A stretch of 64,000 nt of DNA from Methylotenera sp. L2L1 (lineage in GTDB: Bacteria; Pseudomonadota; Gammaproteobacteria; Burkholderiales; Methylophilaceae): positions 2,232,001-2,296,000 of the forward strand of contig NZ_JQMG01000001.1 in assembly GCF_000744605.1 (NCBI RefSeq). The letters are read 5' to 3'. The notes under the pieces were generated by a model that worked only from the letters and a program-made list of their open reading frames with translations, was not told where the DNA came from and ran no database searches. Positions 18,049 to 27,703 of the stretch are shown piece after piece. The translations under genes were made by a program, and so were the position numbers. How positions within the stretch are numbered: position 1 is the first letter of the stretch; each line of letters opens with the position of its first letter.

Positions 18049-19487
18049 TATTTAATTTGACTTTTCAGATTGACAAATACGAAAAATCTTTGCAGAAATT
18101 TTGAAAAGAACTCTGACTGTACAAAGTATATAGCCATAACACCACAGATGAGTTCAAAAAAATAAAACAACAAACCTCTTGGGGCAATACCCATTTGAGC
18201 GACTGCATTAGCAGTTACCCCACCCCATAGAGCGGATAACAACGGATTGCCTGTAAATCTAAAAATAAGGCTCTCGCTAAGCAACAAAACAAAAACAAGA
18301 AAGATCATACCGACTGCAACAGCCCATAAATTTCCGGTAAAGTATAAAAACGCAATTGCCCCAGGCACACTGGCAAATTGAAATTTACTCATATTCATAA
18401 ATCTATAATGAGCTTGACACACCTCTTGATAAATCGTACTTTTTCCGACCCCACCATGTTCAGTCATCGCCTCAATAAACAAGTCGCTTCCTTTTAATGG
18501 GTACATCGAAACAGCCATTACGCCCTCAAGGCCAATCCAACGATCAACAGAAAACTTCATAAAAGCCCCCAAAGAAATACCAGAGTCAGCAAAAGTAATT
18601 TCTTGAGTATTATTTGAATATAAATATGCACGCATCATGTTAACTATAGGATTTGATATTGCAAACAACATCACAAAGACTATAGTCATCAGAATAATAT
18701 TCTTTCTAGACCACCCAAAAACCAACTCTTTATTTTTATATAAAGCAAACATCTGTGGAATTACATGAAAAATATAAGTACCACGGCTTAAAATAGAAAT
18801 GGTTGAAGAGAATGCTTCTAATAAAACAAAATACACCACCTTAGATACCTTACGACCAAGAGCTATATCCCACCATAAAAGTGTTGCTACGCAAAAAGAA
18901 AAACCAGATGCTAACAACAAATATATAACGGCATTAAGCGGCCATAAAAGAATAGTATTTGATACGAGGCCACTTTGTTGTATTCCAAATAATACATTTA
19001 TTGTAGCTACAAAAATGCAAAGAAAGATCAATCCAGCCCAAATCCAACAACGTTCGTTAACGTACCAACTTGGCACAGCAAAAGTACTGTTTTGTGCAAG
19101 AATCGATGATGGTTGTTTATAAAAGTGATAGAGAAATCGCGCTAAAATTACTCCTACACTACCAACCGAGGCACTCAACAAAACATTATCCCAAGCAACT
19201 GGTGTCCGATCAAAAAAACCAATAGGCTCCCCAAACGGATAATCAATGAGCAAATGAACTGTTAACTTAAGCCAGAATCCCAGCCAAAGCATCGCGACGA
19301 GAAAGAGATATCCATAGCTTACTTGCCTATATAACCCACTTATTAACATGGCCAAGAACACAAAAGAGAACACCGTATAATGCAAACATGAACCTGTATA
19401 GTTGGCAACCCCTCCAATAAACAATAATATCCAGACAGATAGTAAAAGCCATTTCATAATCGAATTAACACCCAACTTAGCTATCAT
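18048..19487 (-). CDS. wzy: Wzy-like O-antigen/polysaccharide polymerase
   Basis: 479 residues with roughly twelve hydrophobic segments throughout and a short soluble loop around residues 290-350. No enzyme motif is evident; an RGTYIFHVIPQMF segment and the large loop in the C-terminal half fit the Wzy class, which joins lipid-linked repeat units in the periplasm. The assignment rests on topology and on being the only such protein in an operon with a flippase and transferases. The sequence is visibly AT-rich. An alternative start lies at 19457 (MKWLLL). Confidence 0.7.
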   Translation of the reverse strand: MIAKLGVNSIMKWLLLSVWILLFIGGVANYTGSCLHYTVFSFVFLAMLISGLYRQVSYGYLFLVAMLWLGFWLKLTVHLLIDYPFGEPIGFFDRTPVAWDNVLLSASVGSVGVILARFLYHFYKQPSSILAQNSTFAVPSWYVNERCWIWAGLIFLCIFVATINVLFGIQQSGLVSNTILLWPLNAVIYLLLASGFSFCVATLLWWDIALGRKVSKVVYFVLLEAFSSTISILSRGTYIFHVIPQMFALYKNKELVFGWSRKNIILMTIVFVMLFAISNPIVNMMRAYLYSNNTQEITFADSGISLGAFMKFSVDRWIGLEGVMAVSMYPLKGSDLFIEAMTEHGGVGKSTIYQEVCQAHYRFMNMSKFQFASVPGAIAFLYFTGNLWAVAVGMIFLVFVLLLSESLIFRFTGNPLLSALWGGVTANAVAQMGIAPRGLLFYFFELICGVMAIYFVQSEFFSKFLQRFFVFVNLKSQIK

Positions 19488-19555
19488 ATCCAGCTAACCT
19501 GAGCAATTTTGTTAGAAAGATAATTGTTCAGTTCATTTTTGTGAAAAACTCTCAT

Positions 19556-20635
19556 TTAAGAAGCCTTCCACACATGAAATTTTTTCAACTGCCTAAATAA
19601 CACACCATCAACATGAATTCGTAATAAACTAAATATCATTAACTGAAATTTGGTACTCAACCCCAAACCTTTACCATAATCTCGATTAAGCCTCCCCCAC
19701 CTAAAAACGACAGTTGGGTTACTAGCAGCTACTCTAAAATAGAGTCGTGTCATATGATCAAAAATGATAACTCTTGATTCTCCCTGCCTAGAATACAAAA
19801 GTTTTGTAAATAAGGCATCCACCGCATCCATATTGATACTAGATGGTGAGAATTTAAAAATCTTCATTAACTCATCAACACATTTTGGATCTAAATCCAT
19901 GGAATAGCATACAAACTCCCAGTATCTTTGACGAATTAGTTGCGTTAACTGTTGTTGAGAGTTCGCTGTTTTAGTTGAAATTTGCGTATCATGAATACGA
20001 TATAGAAGCAAAACTTCAGGCACATTTGTCATTTTCCATCCTGCTCTTGCAGCACGCTCCCATAAGTCGTAGTCTTCTACTTTCTCCCATGTATTGTCAT
20101 AACACAATTGCTTAATCAATGTAGTGCGCATCATTATCGATGGATGTGCAAATGGTGAACAAAACAACAACTCCATTTTAATGGCATCATCAGTTTGGCG
20201 CAGTCTAACCAACCGCCTATCCGATGTGCCAAAACGCTGAACCCAACTACCAGTAATGTCAGCTTCGGTTTGCTGTAGCCATTGTAATTGGCGTTCAAAG
20301 CGCTGTGGCAATGCAATATCATCCTGATCCATTCGTGCAAGCCATTTACCGCGTGCAAGGCTAACAATATCATTTAACGTAGTAGCTAAATTTCTATTTT
20401 CACGTGTAATCAACCTAATCCTAGAGTCACGCTTTTCGTATACTCTCAGCACCTCTAGTGACGCGTCTGTTGATCCGTCATCAATGATAATCAGCTCAAA
20501 ATTATTAAAGGTTTGCGCAAGAATAGACTCTATTGCTTCTGCCAAATATTGCTCGCCATTATATACAGGCATAGCTACTGAAATTAACGGCAATTGTACT
20601 GTACTGGAATTTATAGACGAATCAACATCACTCAC
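19556..20635 (-). CDS. glycosyltransferase family 2
   Basis: 359 residues. The N-terminal 110 residues are a classic GT-A domain: ISVAMPVYNGEQYLAEAI, IIIDDGSTD and the DxD region ARMDQDD, which binds metal and the nucleotide sugar. HPSIMMRT and EDYDLWERA follow. The C-terminal 120 residues are not recognised. It is an inverting transferase by family, of unknown donor. It overlaps the upstream epimerase gene by eight bases. Confidence 0.85.
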   Translation of the reverse strand: MSDVDSSINSSTVQLPLISVAMPVYNGEQYLAEAIESILAQTFNNFELIIIDDGSTDASLEVLRVYEKRDSRIRLITRENRNLATTLNDIVSLARGKWLARMDQDDIALPQRFERQLQWLQQTEADITGSWVQRFGTSDRRLVRLRQTDDAIKMELLFCSPFAHPSIMMRTTLIKQLCYDNTWEKVEDYDLWERAARAGWKMTNVPEVLLLYRIHDTQISTKTANSQQQLTQLIRQRYWEFVCYSMDLDPKCVDELMKIFKFSPSSINMDAVDALFTKLLYSRQGESRVIIFDHMTRLYFRVAASNPTVVFRWGRLNRDYGKGLGLSTKFQLMIFSLLRIHVDGVLFRQLKKFHVWKAS

Positions 20636-21572
20636 TTTTCACCAACCTTAACCATTCATAAGTTAGACGCAAACCATCCATAAAATCAACGTTGGGTTTC
20701 CATCCCGTGTGTGTCTGCAATTTAGTCGAGTCTAATACATTAGCTTTAACATCAAATGGTCTTTCCGGCAAGTTTTCCACTTTAACTTTGTACCCATCGT
20801 CATTAATAAGCAGTTCAAATGCCTTAATCACATCTAAGTTAGTAACACCTAAACCAGAACCAAGGTTATAAGTTTCAGATAGATTTCCATGCTGCAATGT
20901 ACTAACAATTCCAGCTGCTAAATCACTCACATATAAATAATCGCGCACAGTTCCATTCTGCCCGAATATCTTAATTGGCATACCACACATAGCAGAGGCC
21001 ATCGCGGTAGCAATAAATCCCTGCCCTATAAATGGTCGTTGTCCTACACCATATGCATTGGCGGGACGAACACAAACAAATTTTAAACCATGGGTTGCAG
21101 CATATAGGTATGCATAATTTTCCAAGGTTAACTTAGTTACACCATAAGGAGAGATTGGCTTAGTTGGATGCGTTTCAAGTATTGGTAGCTCAATCGACTC
21201 ACCATAAACTGTACCGCCAGAGGATACCAATATAAGCTTGACGCCTCTCTTTGCTGCTTCAGAAAACAGCTGCACTGTTGGCGGCAAGTTTTGAAGAAGA
21301 TCCACCAGCGGATTCTCAAAAGAAGTGTTCGGAACTGTGGCATAAGCTAAATAAATAACCTCTTGATGCTTATCCAACAACTTGCAAATTAGTTCATGTT
21401 GCCCAAAATCTCCAGCAACATACACAACGCCATCAGGCAATTTATTAGGAGGTATTGGACTTCTACCCAAAACCGTTACCTGTCGCTCAGTTTTAAGAAG
21501 TTGAAGCACAAGATGTGAACCAATATACCCACCGCCCCCAATGACTAGGGTGCTTGTTCTATTGATATTCAT
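20628..21572 (-). CDS. NAD-dependent UDP-sugar 4-epimerase-like protein
   Basis: About 314 residues, extended SDR. GGGGYIGSH binds NAD; VSSGGTVYG and YGVTK supply the catalytic Ser, Tyr and Lys; VRDYLYVSDLA is typical of UDP-hexose/HexNAc 4-epimerases. It probably makes UDP-Gal or UDP-GalNAc for the repeat unit; the substrate is not certain. I chose the ATG at 21572, which overlaps the stop of the GT11 gene by four bases (ATGA), over the upstream start at 21584. Confidence 0.8.
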   Translation of the reverse strand: MNINRTSTLVIGGGGYIGSHLVLQLLKTERQVTVLGRSPIPPNKLPDGVVYVAGDFGQHELICKLLDKHQEVIYLAYATVPNTSFENPLVDLLQNLPPTVQLFSEAAKRGVKLILVSSGGTVYGESIELPILETHPTKPISPYGVTKLTLENYAYLYAATHGLKFVCVRPANAYGVGQRPFIGQGFIATAMASAMCGMPIKIFGQNGTVRDYLYVSDLAAGIVSTLQHGNLSETYNLGSGLGVTNLDVIKAFELLINDDGYKVKVENLPERPFDVKANVLDSTKLQTHTGWKPNVDFMDGLRLTYEWLRLVKSE

Positions 21573-22444
21573 AATCTCACCCAACCTTCTGGCATCAAAT
21601 CTTGTATATTTGTTTCATTGGCAAACCAATACTTAGGGGCAACAACAATTTTTTTTGAACTAGAATTCAACCATGCTCCCCACCAGCTAAATGAGCTATT
21701 AGCAATAATGTTGTGCTTACATAAGCTCATCAACCTCATATCATTGTAGCTTTCACTTCCATGATTGCAATCTACATAATGATGTGGAAAATCTATTTTT
21801 AAATTATTTTTTACCCAAGCAATATCATCAGAAAAAATATAAAAATGTGGCTGCTCAACACGTCCGGCAATATACTCAATTGCAGCTTTATAGTAATCAG
21901 ACGAGCATAACGCATACGTTGTTGTGTTATTTACATAATCGCCACGTCGCACATGCAAGCTAACAGCATTCACATTATTAATATGTACTGCTAACTCAGC
22001 ATTATTGTTTTGCATTGGCAGCTTAAATGTAAAATCTTCACGAATTCGCGCTGCAACATCAACAAAATAGTTTTCTGATTGCCAATAACCATAAAGATAA
22101 CAATCTTCAGTTAAATTTCTGATGCCAGACCAATAATAAAAATGTGGCTCAACAACAAATGGTTTACAACGCAATTTTTGCATATTTGATCGTAAGATTA
22201 TCCGCCGCACAAATGACAATGACTGCCAACCTAATACGTTACGCACATTGCTTTTACTTGCTATTTCTGTATTGCAATTAAAAATTCGCTGTAACTCAAA
22301 GCCTTGATGTAGTTCATAGTTTGCAAAACCTGAGATATCTAACTGCAAATTGCTTCCACACTTTATTGAAAGCGCTCGCCCTGCAGCATATTGAAACATC
22401 TGGTTGCCAAGACCACCAATAATATTAGAGATGACCATTTTCAA
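21569..22444 (-). CDS. glycosyltransferase family 11 (alpha-1,2-fucosyl/colitosyltransferase type)
   Basis: 291 residues, the usual GT11 length. IIGGLGNQMFQYAAGRAL opens the protein, and HVRRGDYV is the GDP-binding HxRRxDYV motif. SNSSFSWWGAW-type sequence lies near the C-terminus (NSSFSWWGAWLN). GT11 enzymes use GDP-L-fucose; relatives such as WbgN of E. coli O55 use GDP-L-colitose. Because this locus encodes ColD, colitose is a credible donor (inference). The start overlaps the end of wzx by four bases. Confidence 0.9.
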   Translation of the reverse strand: MKMVISNIIGGLGNQMFQYAAGRALSIKCGSNLQLDISGFANYELHQGFELQRIFNCNTEIASKSNVRNVLGWQSLSFVRRIILRSNMQKLRCKPFVVEPHFYYWSGIRNLTEDCYLYGYWQSENYFVDVAARIREDFTFKLPMQNNNAELAVHINNVNAVSLHVRRGDYVNNTTTYALCSSDYYKAAIEYIAGRVEQPHFYIFSDDIAWVKNNLKIDFPHHYVDCNHGSESYNDMRLMSLCKHNIIANSSFSWWGAWLNSSSKKIVVAPKYWFANETNIQDLMPEGWVRL

Positions 22445-23892
22445 TTTTCTCGCAATTTCACACTTAGCAGCCTAAGCGTGGCCGGGTTTTTCCACAACAA
22501 AGTCAATATAACAATACCTACTATCAACGATATCAACACCAACATACCAATCGCCACTCTTAAGTTAGCAGCTTCAGGCACCCAAACAACAAGCGTAGCT
22601 AGCACAAACATGACAGCAATTCCAACGAGACAACGTCCAACATCGAGAGTAAACCTTACTTGCTGGTACATATGTATCAGCATTACAGTAAACATAGCCA
22701 TAGCACCAAGTACTAACGCCATACCAGCCCAACTGATTTCCACATGCCGCACCCCTGCAAAATAGATCAAACCCAATGAAGTGATTGACCCCAATGCATA
22801 TGGCAAAGCAAGTGATTTAGTTTCGCGTTTGATTTGCGCTGCATTACTGAGTAAGTTACTTAATACACGACACAATTCAATACCAGCACCCAACATAACG
22901 AAAATAATTGCATTTTGAAATTGAGAAGCGACTAACACTTTAAGTAGATATGGTGCACTAAAAATTACCATCCCAGTAAGAACAAAATACGCAGGTACCA
23001 AAGTATTTAATAAATCAGAAAAAGCGGATTCAACTTCTGTTAAATTTTCATGCTTACTAACACGACGGTAAAAAAGCGGGTAGAAGAATTGCATAGCTAA
23101 TGATTCTGCGAGTGCAAAAATTTGACCAGCAAGCTGTAAACCTATGACCAAAAAGCCTAATTGCGCCAATCCCCAATACTTTTCAATCAAAAACCTGTAA
23201 CCACTAAGCTGCAACCACATAAGCCCCGTTGCCACTGCTAAAGGTAAGCAATATGTTCTGACCGTATTTTTAGTCAACAACGGCAAGCGATTTTCAGAAC
23301 GCTTAGAATGTATAACATGTTGTCGTAAAACATGCTTAGCACCCAACACCCCCAATGCCATACCTACTGCTTGCCCAGCAAACCAAGCAGTAGCGGATGA
23401 TAACCACATAACTAAAAAAATAGAACTGGCCAACCCAATTGCTACAGTAATGATAGACCAAATTACTGAAGCACCTCGAAAGCCAAGCATATTCAACGCA
23501 GGTATTAGAGTCGCGTTCCAGGTGCCTGCAACAACCATTGTGAACATTGAAATAAAAAGCAAAATACACTGTTCAGCAGAATACTGCTCCTCTATGCTCA
23601 AAGCAACTAAGCCACCTACAAGTGAAACCCAGAGTATATAATTTCTATATGACTTTAGTCTTGAGAAGAGCGTACCATCATCCCACCATGCATGCGTGTG
23701 CAAATTAATATGTTGCCCTACAGGATTAATCAAAAATAAGCCACAAAACATTTGCACTGTGATTAATAAAGCGAGTTCACCGTATTGCTCAGGGCTAAGA
23801 AATGTTGTTACAGCCCTTATAGTAACTAATGCCATTAATGCTGCAGCTAGCCGCCCCCCAACAATCAGTATCAAATCACGGCTCAAGACCAA
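22441..23892 (-). CDS. wzx: Wzx-type polysaccharide flippase
   Basis: 483 residues with about twelve to fourteen hydrophobic helices, of the MOP/polysaccharide-transporter group. It should flip the undecaprenyl-linked repeat unit to the periplasmic face before Wzy acts. The C-terminal helices and the early segment LSPEQYGELALLITVQM are typical. The open frame starts only with TTG codons (23892 or 23886) and runs 17 bases into the preceding GT10 gene, so expression may depend on coupling. Confidence 0.82.
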   Translation of the reverse strand: MVLSRDLILIVGGRLAAALMALVTIRAVTTFLSPEQYGELALLITVQMFCGLFLINPVGQHINLHTHAWWDDGTLFSRLKSYRNYILWVSLVGGLVALSIEEQYSAEQCILLFISMFTMVVAGTWNATLIPALNMLGFRGASVIWSIITVAIGLASSIFLVMWLSSATAWFAGQAVGMALGVLGAKHVLRQHVIHSKRSENRLPLLTKNTVRTYCLPLAVATGLMWLQLSGYRFLIEKYWGLAQLGFLVIGLQLAGQIFALAESLAMQFFYPLFYRRVSKHENLTEVESAFSDLLNTLVPAYFVLTGMVIFSAPYLLKVLVASQFQNAIIFVMLGAGIELCRVLSNLLSNAAQIKRETKSLALPYALGSITSLGLIYFAGVRHVEISWAGMALVLGAMAMFTVMLIHMYQQVRFTLDVGRCLVGIAVMFVLATLVVWVPEAANLRVAIGMLVLISLIVGIVILTLLWKNPATLRLLSVKLREN

Positions 23893-24901
23893 TATCCTGA
23901 ATTATCGTATTAACGATAGTCTTCGCGAAAAACTCTGAACCAAACTGATACACGGCCTCACTTTGTAAAAACGCTGCAATACGTTGTTGATAGCCCACAA
24001 ACTCTATTTCCGTCATTGATTTAAGAAAGCGATATACATCCTCTGTGTCGTTAAACTGGCGACGGTCAACGAAACAATCTGCGGGAATATAATCCGTGAT
24101 ATTGCTGGCACCCCAATACACAGGAACGCAACCAGAAAAAAAACTGTCGAATATTTTTTCAGTGATGTAGCCAGGCAAGTCACGCATATTTTCATAGCAA
24201 ATTGAAAATTTTGTTCGCGTTAATACATCTTGCTTGTGAGCAACTTTTCCACGGTAACTAGGAAATGGCTGCAATGTAAAGAGTCGACCAATAATACCCC
24301 AAAATCGACGCTCTATCTTTCCAACCAAACCACTACGTACCACAGGGATATCCCAACCTACCCCATATAAATCAAAATCTTGTTGAGCATGAGTTTCAAA
24401 CCAACGGATCGCATTGACGCGCTCTGGATATAAATCTCGATTATCTTGCAAAGAAAGTGTCCGATTGCTAGAAATTAGACAACAAAACTGATCTCGATCT
24501 GAAAATCCAATAACAGGACCAACATAAACTGGATTAGGAAAATTGATTTTTATGAAACGATTACCATCCACCAAGTCATCATTCCAAGTAAAAACTTTAC
24601 GATAACAATCCCAATTTGACGCAATACCATTTGACGGCCAGACCTGCGGTGTTTCAAGCATCAGTAAATAATATGCCGTATTAACACTTTGCTTCTGTAC
24701 ATCCATGTGTAACTCAAATGCTAATGACTTTCCAACATTAGTATCGCTCGTATTAATCTCAATACCATGCTGCTTTAGCTGCTCTCGCATCAAATAATAT
24801 GGCTGAAAACAATTATCTCTATTGTTTTTGTGACTTAAATCGAAAATCACATTTCCCGCAAAACCTCGCGCCTCGAAGTTAGCATAGATTACATCACTCA
24901 A
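23876..24901 (-). CDS. glycosyltransferase family 10 (alpha-1,3-fucosyltransferase type)
   Basis: 341 residues. The C-terminal half carries the GT10 signature: FSICYENMRDLPGYITEKIFD, then GCVPVYWGASNI, with Glu and Lys residues that bind the GDP sugar. The N-terminal half resembles bacterial relatives (FTWNDDLVD). It should transfer L-fucose or, given ColD in this locus, possibly L-colitose in alpha linkage. The start overlaps the FkbM gene's stop by four bases. Confidence 0.88.
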   Translation of the reverse strand: MSDVIYANFEARGFAGNVIFDLSHKNNRDNCFQPYYLMREQLKQHGIEINTSDTNVGKSLAFELHMDVQKQSVNTAYYLLMLETPQVWPSNGIASNWDCYRKVFTWNDDLVDGNRFIKINFPNPVYVGPVIGFSDRDQFCCLISSNRTLSLQDNRDLYPERVNAIRWFETHAQQDFDLYGVGWDIPVVRSGLVGKIERRFWGIIGRLFTLQPFPSYRGKVAHKQDVLTRTKFSICYENMRDLPGYITEKIFDSFFSGCVPVYWGASNITDYIPADCFVDRRQFNDTEDVYRFLKSMTEIEFVGYQQRIAAFLQSEAVYQFGSEFFAKTIVNTIIQDIGLEP

Positions 24902-25593
24902 CGGCTTTCACCCTTTAACTTCCAGCTCTCCCAAACAAAGTCATAACTCCACATTTCTGTATGCGTATTTGTGAGTTCATGTCTTATCGTTTCTCGTCGC
25001 TTGGCTGCATTATCTAAAAAGTTATGAAACTGAACTTGTAGATATTGCACCTTTTTAATATCACCCGACTCGATAATTGCAGGAACAACATCAAACTCCC
25101 CTCCTTCTATGTTTATCTTCATTAAGTCAATTTGATTAATCATTAACTCCCTAATACAATCCACAACTGAACGTACTTGCACTCGTTGCATTGATCCTTT
25201 AATGTTAGGAGAAGTAAAACTTGAAGCATTCTCTGCCATATTAATATCTAACCAGCCATCAGCAGATGAAAGCCCATAATTCAAACAAACGATTTTTTTA
25301 TTACCTTGAAATCGGTCAACACACATCTGATAAAACTCTGGAACAGGCTCAAAAATATAAATTGTACATCCAAACTTTTCATGTATAGCTGCTGCAAAAT
25401 CACCATGATAACCACCTAAATCGAATACGATACTATCCTTGTTCAGAGGGTAATCTAAACGCAGGGTTTCATCACCATTGTCATCAAACCAGCGGCTAAC
25501 TTCTAGCAAGAAAGGTTCGCGTAATATATACCTACGAAATAGTAAAGTTAGCTTATTTTTAACTTTTGATAGAAAGCTCATTGTATTATCCAA
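24898..25593 (-). CDS. FkbM-family SAM-dependent methyltransferase
   Basis: 231 residues. VFDLGGYHGDFAAAIHEKFG is the SAM-binding motif I, IYIFEPVPEF the acidic motif, and LMKINIEGGEFDVV the FkbM signature. In polysaccharide operons such enzymes O-methylate sugar hydroxyls, so one residue of the repeat unit may be methylated (inference). It begins immediately after colD (25594) and overlaps GT10. Confidence 0.85.
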   Translation of the reverse strand: MDNTMSFLSKVKNKLTLLFRRYILREPFLLEVSRWFDDNGDETLRLDYPLNKDSIVFDLGGYHGDFAAAIHEKFGCTIYIFEPVPEFYQMCVDRFQGNKKIVCLNYGLSSADGWLDINMAENASSFTSPNIKGSMQRVQVRSVVDCIRELMINQIDLMKINIEGGEFDVVPAIIESGDIKKVQYLQVQFHNFLDNAAKRRETIRHELTNTHTEMWSYDFVWESWKLKGESR

Positions 25594-26763
25594 TCAAGAT
25601 ATTTTTTCGAGAGCAACAAAAGCCTCGGGGATTGGGTAATGATGATTACCCACAAACAATCCATTTTGATCAATATGTTCAGCATTTTTTAATGTGCCAT
25701 GCACTTCTGAATCAAAATATTTCACCACTTCATTTTTAGCAAAATTACCTGCAACAATAGGACGACACTCAAAACCAAGTTCATTTAATTTTGCCACTAA
25801 TGCTTTGCGTGTCATTTTACTACCTGGGCGTATCACTAAACTGAATCCAAACCAACTACTCTCACCTATCTCTTGTTGAATAATGATATCTGGGTGATTT
25901 GATAATGCGGCCTGTAGCAATTTTCCATTTTCTCGGCGGGCGGCTATTAAGCTAGGTAAACGCTTGACTTGTTCAACTCCCAATGCCCCTTCAATTTCCA
26001 GTGGGCGAACGTTATAACCAGGCAGCACAAATCGAAATGACTCCTCGAACGGGTCGTCGCTCTTCTCGCTACACACAAGATTATGCTTAGGTAAGTTGCG
26101 TGTCCAACCATGCGCTCGAAGTGAAAGTAAAATTTGGTATAGTTCTTCATCATTCGTTACAATCAAACCACCTTCCATGGTGGAAATATGATGGCTAAAG
26201 AAAGAGCTGTAACCACCCATTACACCAAAAGTGCCAGCATGCTTGCCCTCATACTTAGCACCCATCGACTCACAGTTATCTTCAATCAACACGATATTAC
26301 GCTCACCGATAATCTGCTGGATACGTCCAAAATCGTTTGGATTACCAAGCAGATTCACAGCCATGATCGCACGTGTTTTATCTGTAACAGCCTGCTCTAA
26401 TTGATTAAGATCATAGTTCAAGGTGTTCAGATCAATGTCCACAAACTTGATTTTCAACCCGTATTGATATAGTGGATAGAACGTAGTGCTCCACGACACC
26501 GCAGGAACAATCACTTCATCACCACGCTGCAGCTTCAATTGTGAGTTTTTGGTATAGAACAATGCTGCCACCATCAACAATATAGCGGATGAACCAGAAT
26601 TCACCATCACGCAATGCTTACTCCCTACGTAATGAGCGAAATCACGTTCAAAGGCTTGTACATTTGCACCCATGGTGTACATACCAGAGGCTATAACACG
26701 TTGCATCGCATCTTGCTCTTCTTGCCCCCAAGTTGCTGTGGCTAATGGAAACTTGATACTCAT
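25594..26763 (-). CDS. colD: GDP-4-keto-6-deoxy-D-mannose 3-dehydratase (ColD)
   Basis: 389 residues of the DegT/AHBA PLP fold. The lysine that forms the Schiff base in the aminotransferases is replaced: the site reads SHHISTMEGG with His191-His192, the hallmark of ColD, where the first His acts as base. Further agreement with E. coli ColD as I recall it includes FPLATATW, VPAVSWSTT, NLLGNPN, EDNCESMGA, RAHGWTRNLP and ECRPIVAGNF. ColD removes the 3-OH of GDP-4-keto-6-deoxymannose on the way to GDP-L-colitose. I chose the ATG at 26763, which overlaps the colC/fcl stop (ATGA) and gives the family's length; the frame runs 26 codons further upstream. Confidence 0.93.
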   Translation of the reverse strand: MSIKFPLATATWGQEEQDAMQRVIASGMYTMGANVQAFERDFAHYVGSKHCVMVNSGSSAILLMVAALFYTKNSQLKLQRGDEVIVPAVSWSTTFYPLYQYGLKIKFVDIDLNTLNYDLNQLEQAVTDKTRAIMAVNLLGNPNDFGRIQQIIGERNIVLIEDNCESMGAKYEGKHAGTFGVMGGYSSFFSHHISTMEGGLIVTNDEELYQILLSLRAHGWTRNLPKHNLVCSEKSDDPFEESFRFVLPGYNVRPLEIEGALGVEQVKRLPSLIAARRENGKLLQAALSNHPDIIIQQEIGESSWFGFSLVIRPGSKMTRKALVAKLNELGFECRPIVAGNFAKNEVVKYFDSEVHGTLKNAEHIDQNGLFVGNHHYPIPEAFVALEKIS

Positions 26764-27692
26764 TGCAAATATTCCTTTAAATAAAATTCGTATGTTTTTT
26801 CTATGCCCGTACGTAAGTCGCTTTGAGCATTCCAGCCCCAAGCCTGCTGACGATCTACACTCACAAGCTTACGCGCCATACCAACTGGCTTACTAATATC
26901 GTGTACAAAACTTCCTGTGTATCCCATTACTTCTGCTGTCACTTGATAATACTCATTGATTGTAAAATCATGCCCCAACCCTATATTCATATAAGGGGGT
27001 AACGTTTCAAAATTATGGATCGCTCTAACAACTGCATCAGCCAAATCACCTACATACATAAACTCGCGTCGAGCGGTTCCATCACCCCATATTTCAACAG
27101 TTTGTTGACCATTTTGTTTGGCTAGGTGCACTTTATGAATAATTGCGGGAAGCAAGTGAGAGTGAACGGGGTCAAACTTATCATGACGTCCATAAAGATT
27201 ACAAGGGATTAGCGTCTTATATTGATAACTTGCATCCTCACGCATGATGTAATCACAAAACCTAGCCGTTACTACCTTGGCCAGCGCATAACCCTCGTTA
27301 GTAGGCTCAAGTTCGCCTTTAAGCACCATTTCTTCACGTAACGGCTCTGAGTAGTTACGTGGATACATACATGAACTACCGAGATTAATTAGACGCTTAA
27401 TGCCTACCTTGTGCGCAGCACTCACAATGTTGCGCCCCATATCGAGATTTTCCATCAAGAATCCCACTGGTTCGCGCATATTAGCCTGAATGCCACCCAC
27501 CTTACCTGCAGCATGAATGACCATATTGGGCTGATGTTTACTCAAATAACTTAGTACTGCGCTAAAGTCGCGTAAATCTAACTCACGGCTACGCGGCGCA
27601 AGTATTTCAAACTCGCTGATAGAGGGATGCTCCAAAATATTGCACCCAACCATACCGCCGCCGCCAGTTAATAAGATTTTAGTTTTACTCAT
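26760..27692 (-). CDS. GDP-L-colitose/GDP-L-fucose synthase (ColC/Fcl family)
   Basis: 310 residues, SDR epimerase-reductase. GGGGMVGCNI near the N-terminus binds NADP; AAGKVGGIQANMREP and LGSSCMYPRN match the family; YALAK is the YxxxK site and LEPTNEGYA precedes it. WGDGTARREFMYVGDLA follows. Fcl turns GDP-4-keto-6-deoxymannose into GDP-L-fucose; ColC does the same 3,5/5-epimerisation-reduction on the 3-deoxy substrate. As it sits between gmd and colD, ColC is the better guess, but sequence alone does not settle it. Confidence 0.85.
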   Translation of the reverse strand: MSKTKILLTGGGGMVGCNILEHPSISEFEILAPRSRELDLRDFSAVLSYLSKHQPNMVIHAAGKVGGIQANMREPVGFLMENLDMGRNIVSAAHKVGIKRLINLGSSCMYPRNYSEPLREEMVLKGELEPTNEGYALAKVVTARFCDYIMREDASYQYKTLIPCNLYGRHDKFDPVHSHLLPAIIHKVHLAKQNGQQTVEIWGDGTARREFMYVGDLADAVVRAIHNFETLPPYMNIGLGHDFTINEYYQVTAEVMGYTGSFVHDISKPVGMARKLVSVDRQQAWGWNAQSDLRTGIEKTYEFYLKEYLQ

Positions 27693-27703
27693 AGTTTACT
27701 AGA

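Noticed and set aside
25594-26841. Ordinary PLP aminotransferase making GDP-perosamine
   Set aside because: The Schiff-base lysine is absent and His occupies the site, which fits ColD and not perosamine synthase.
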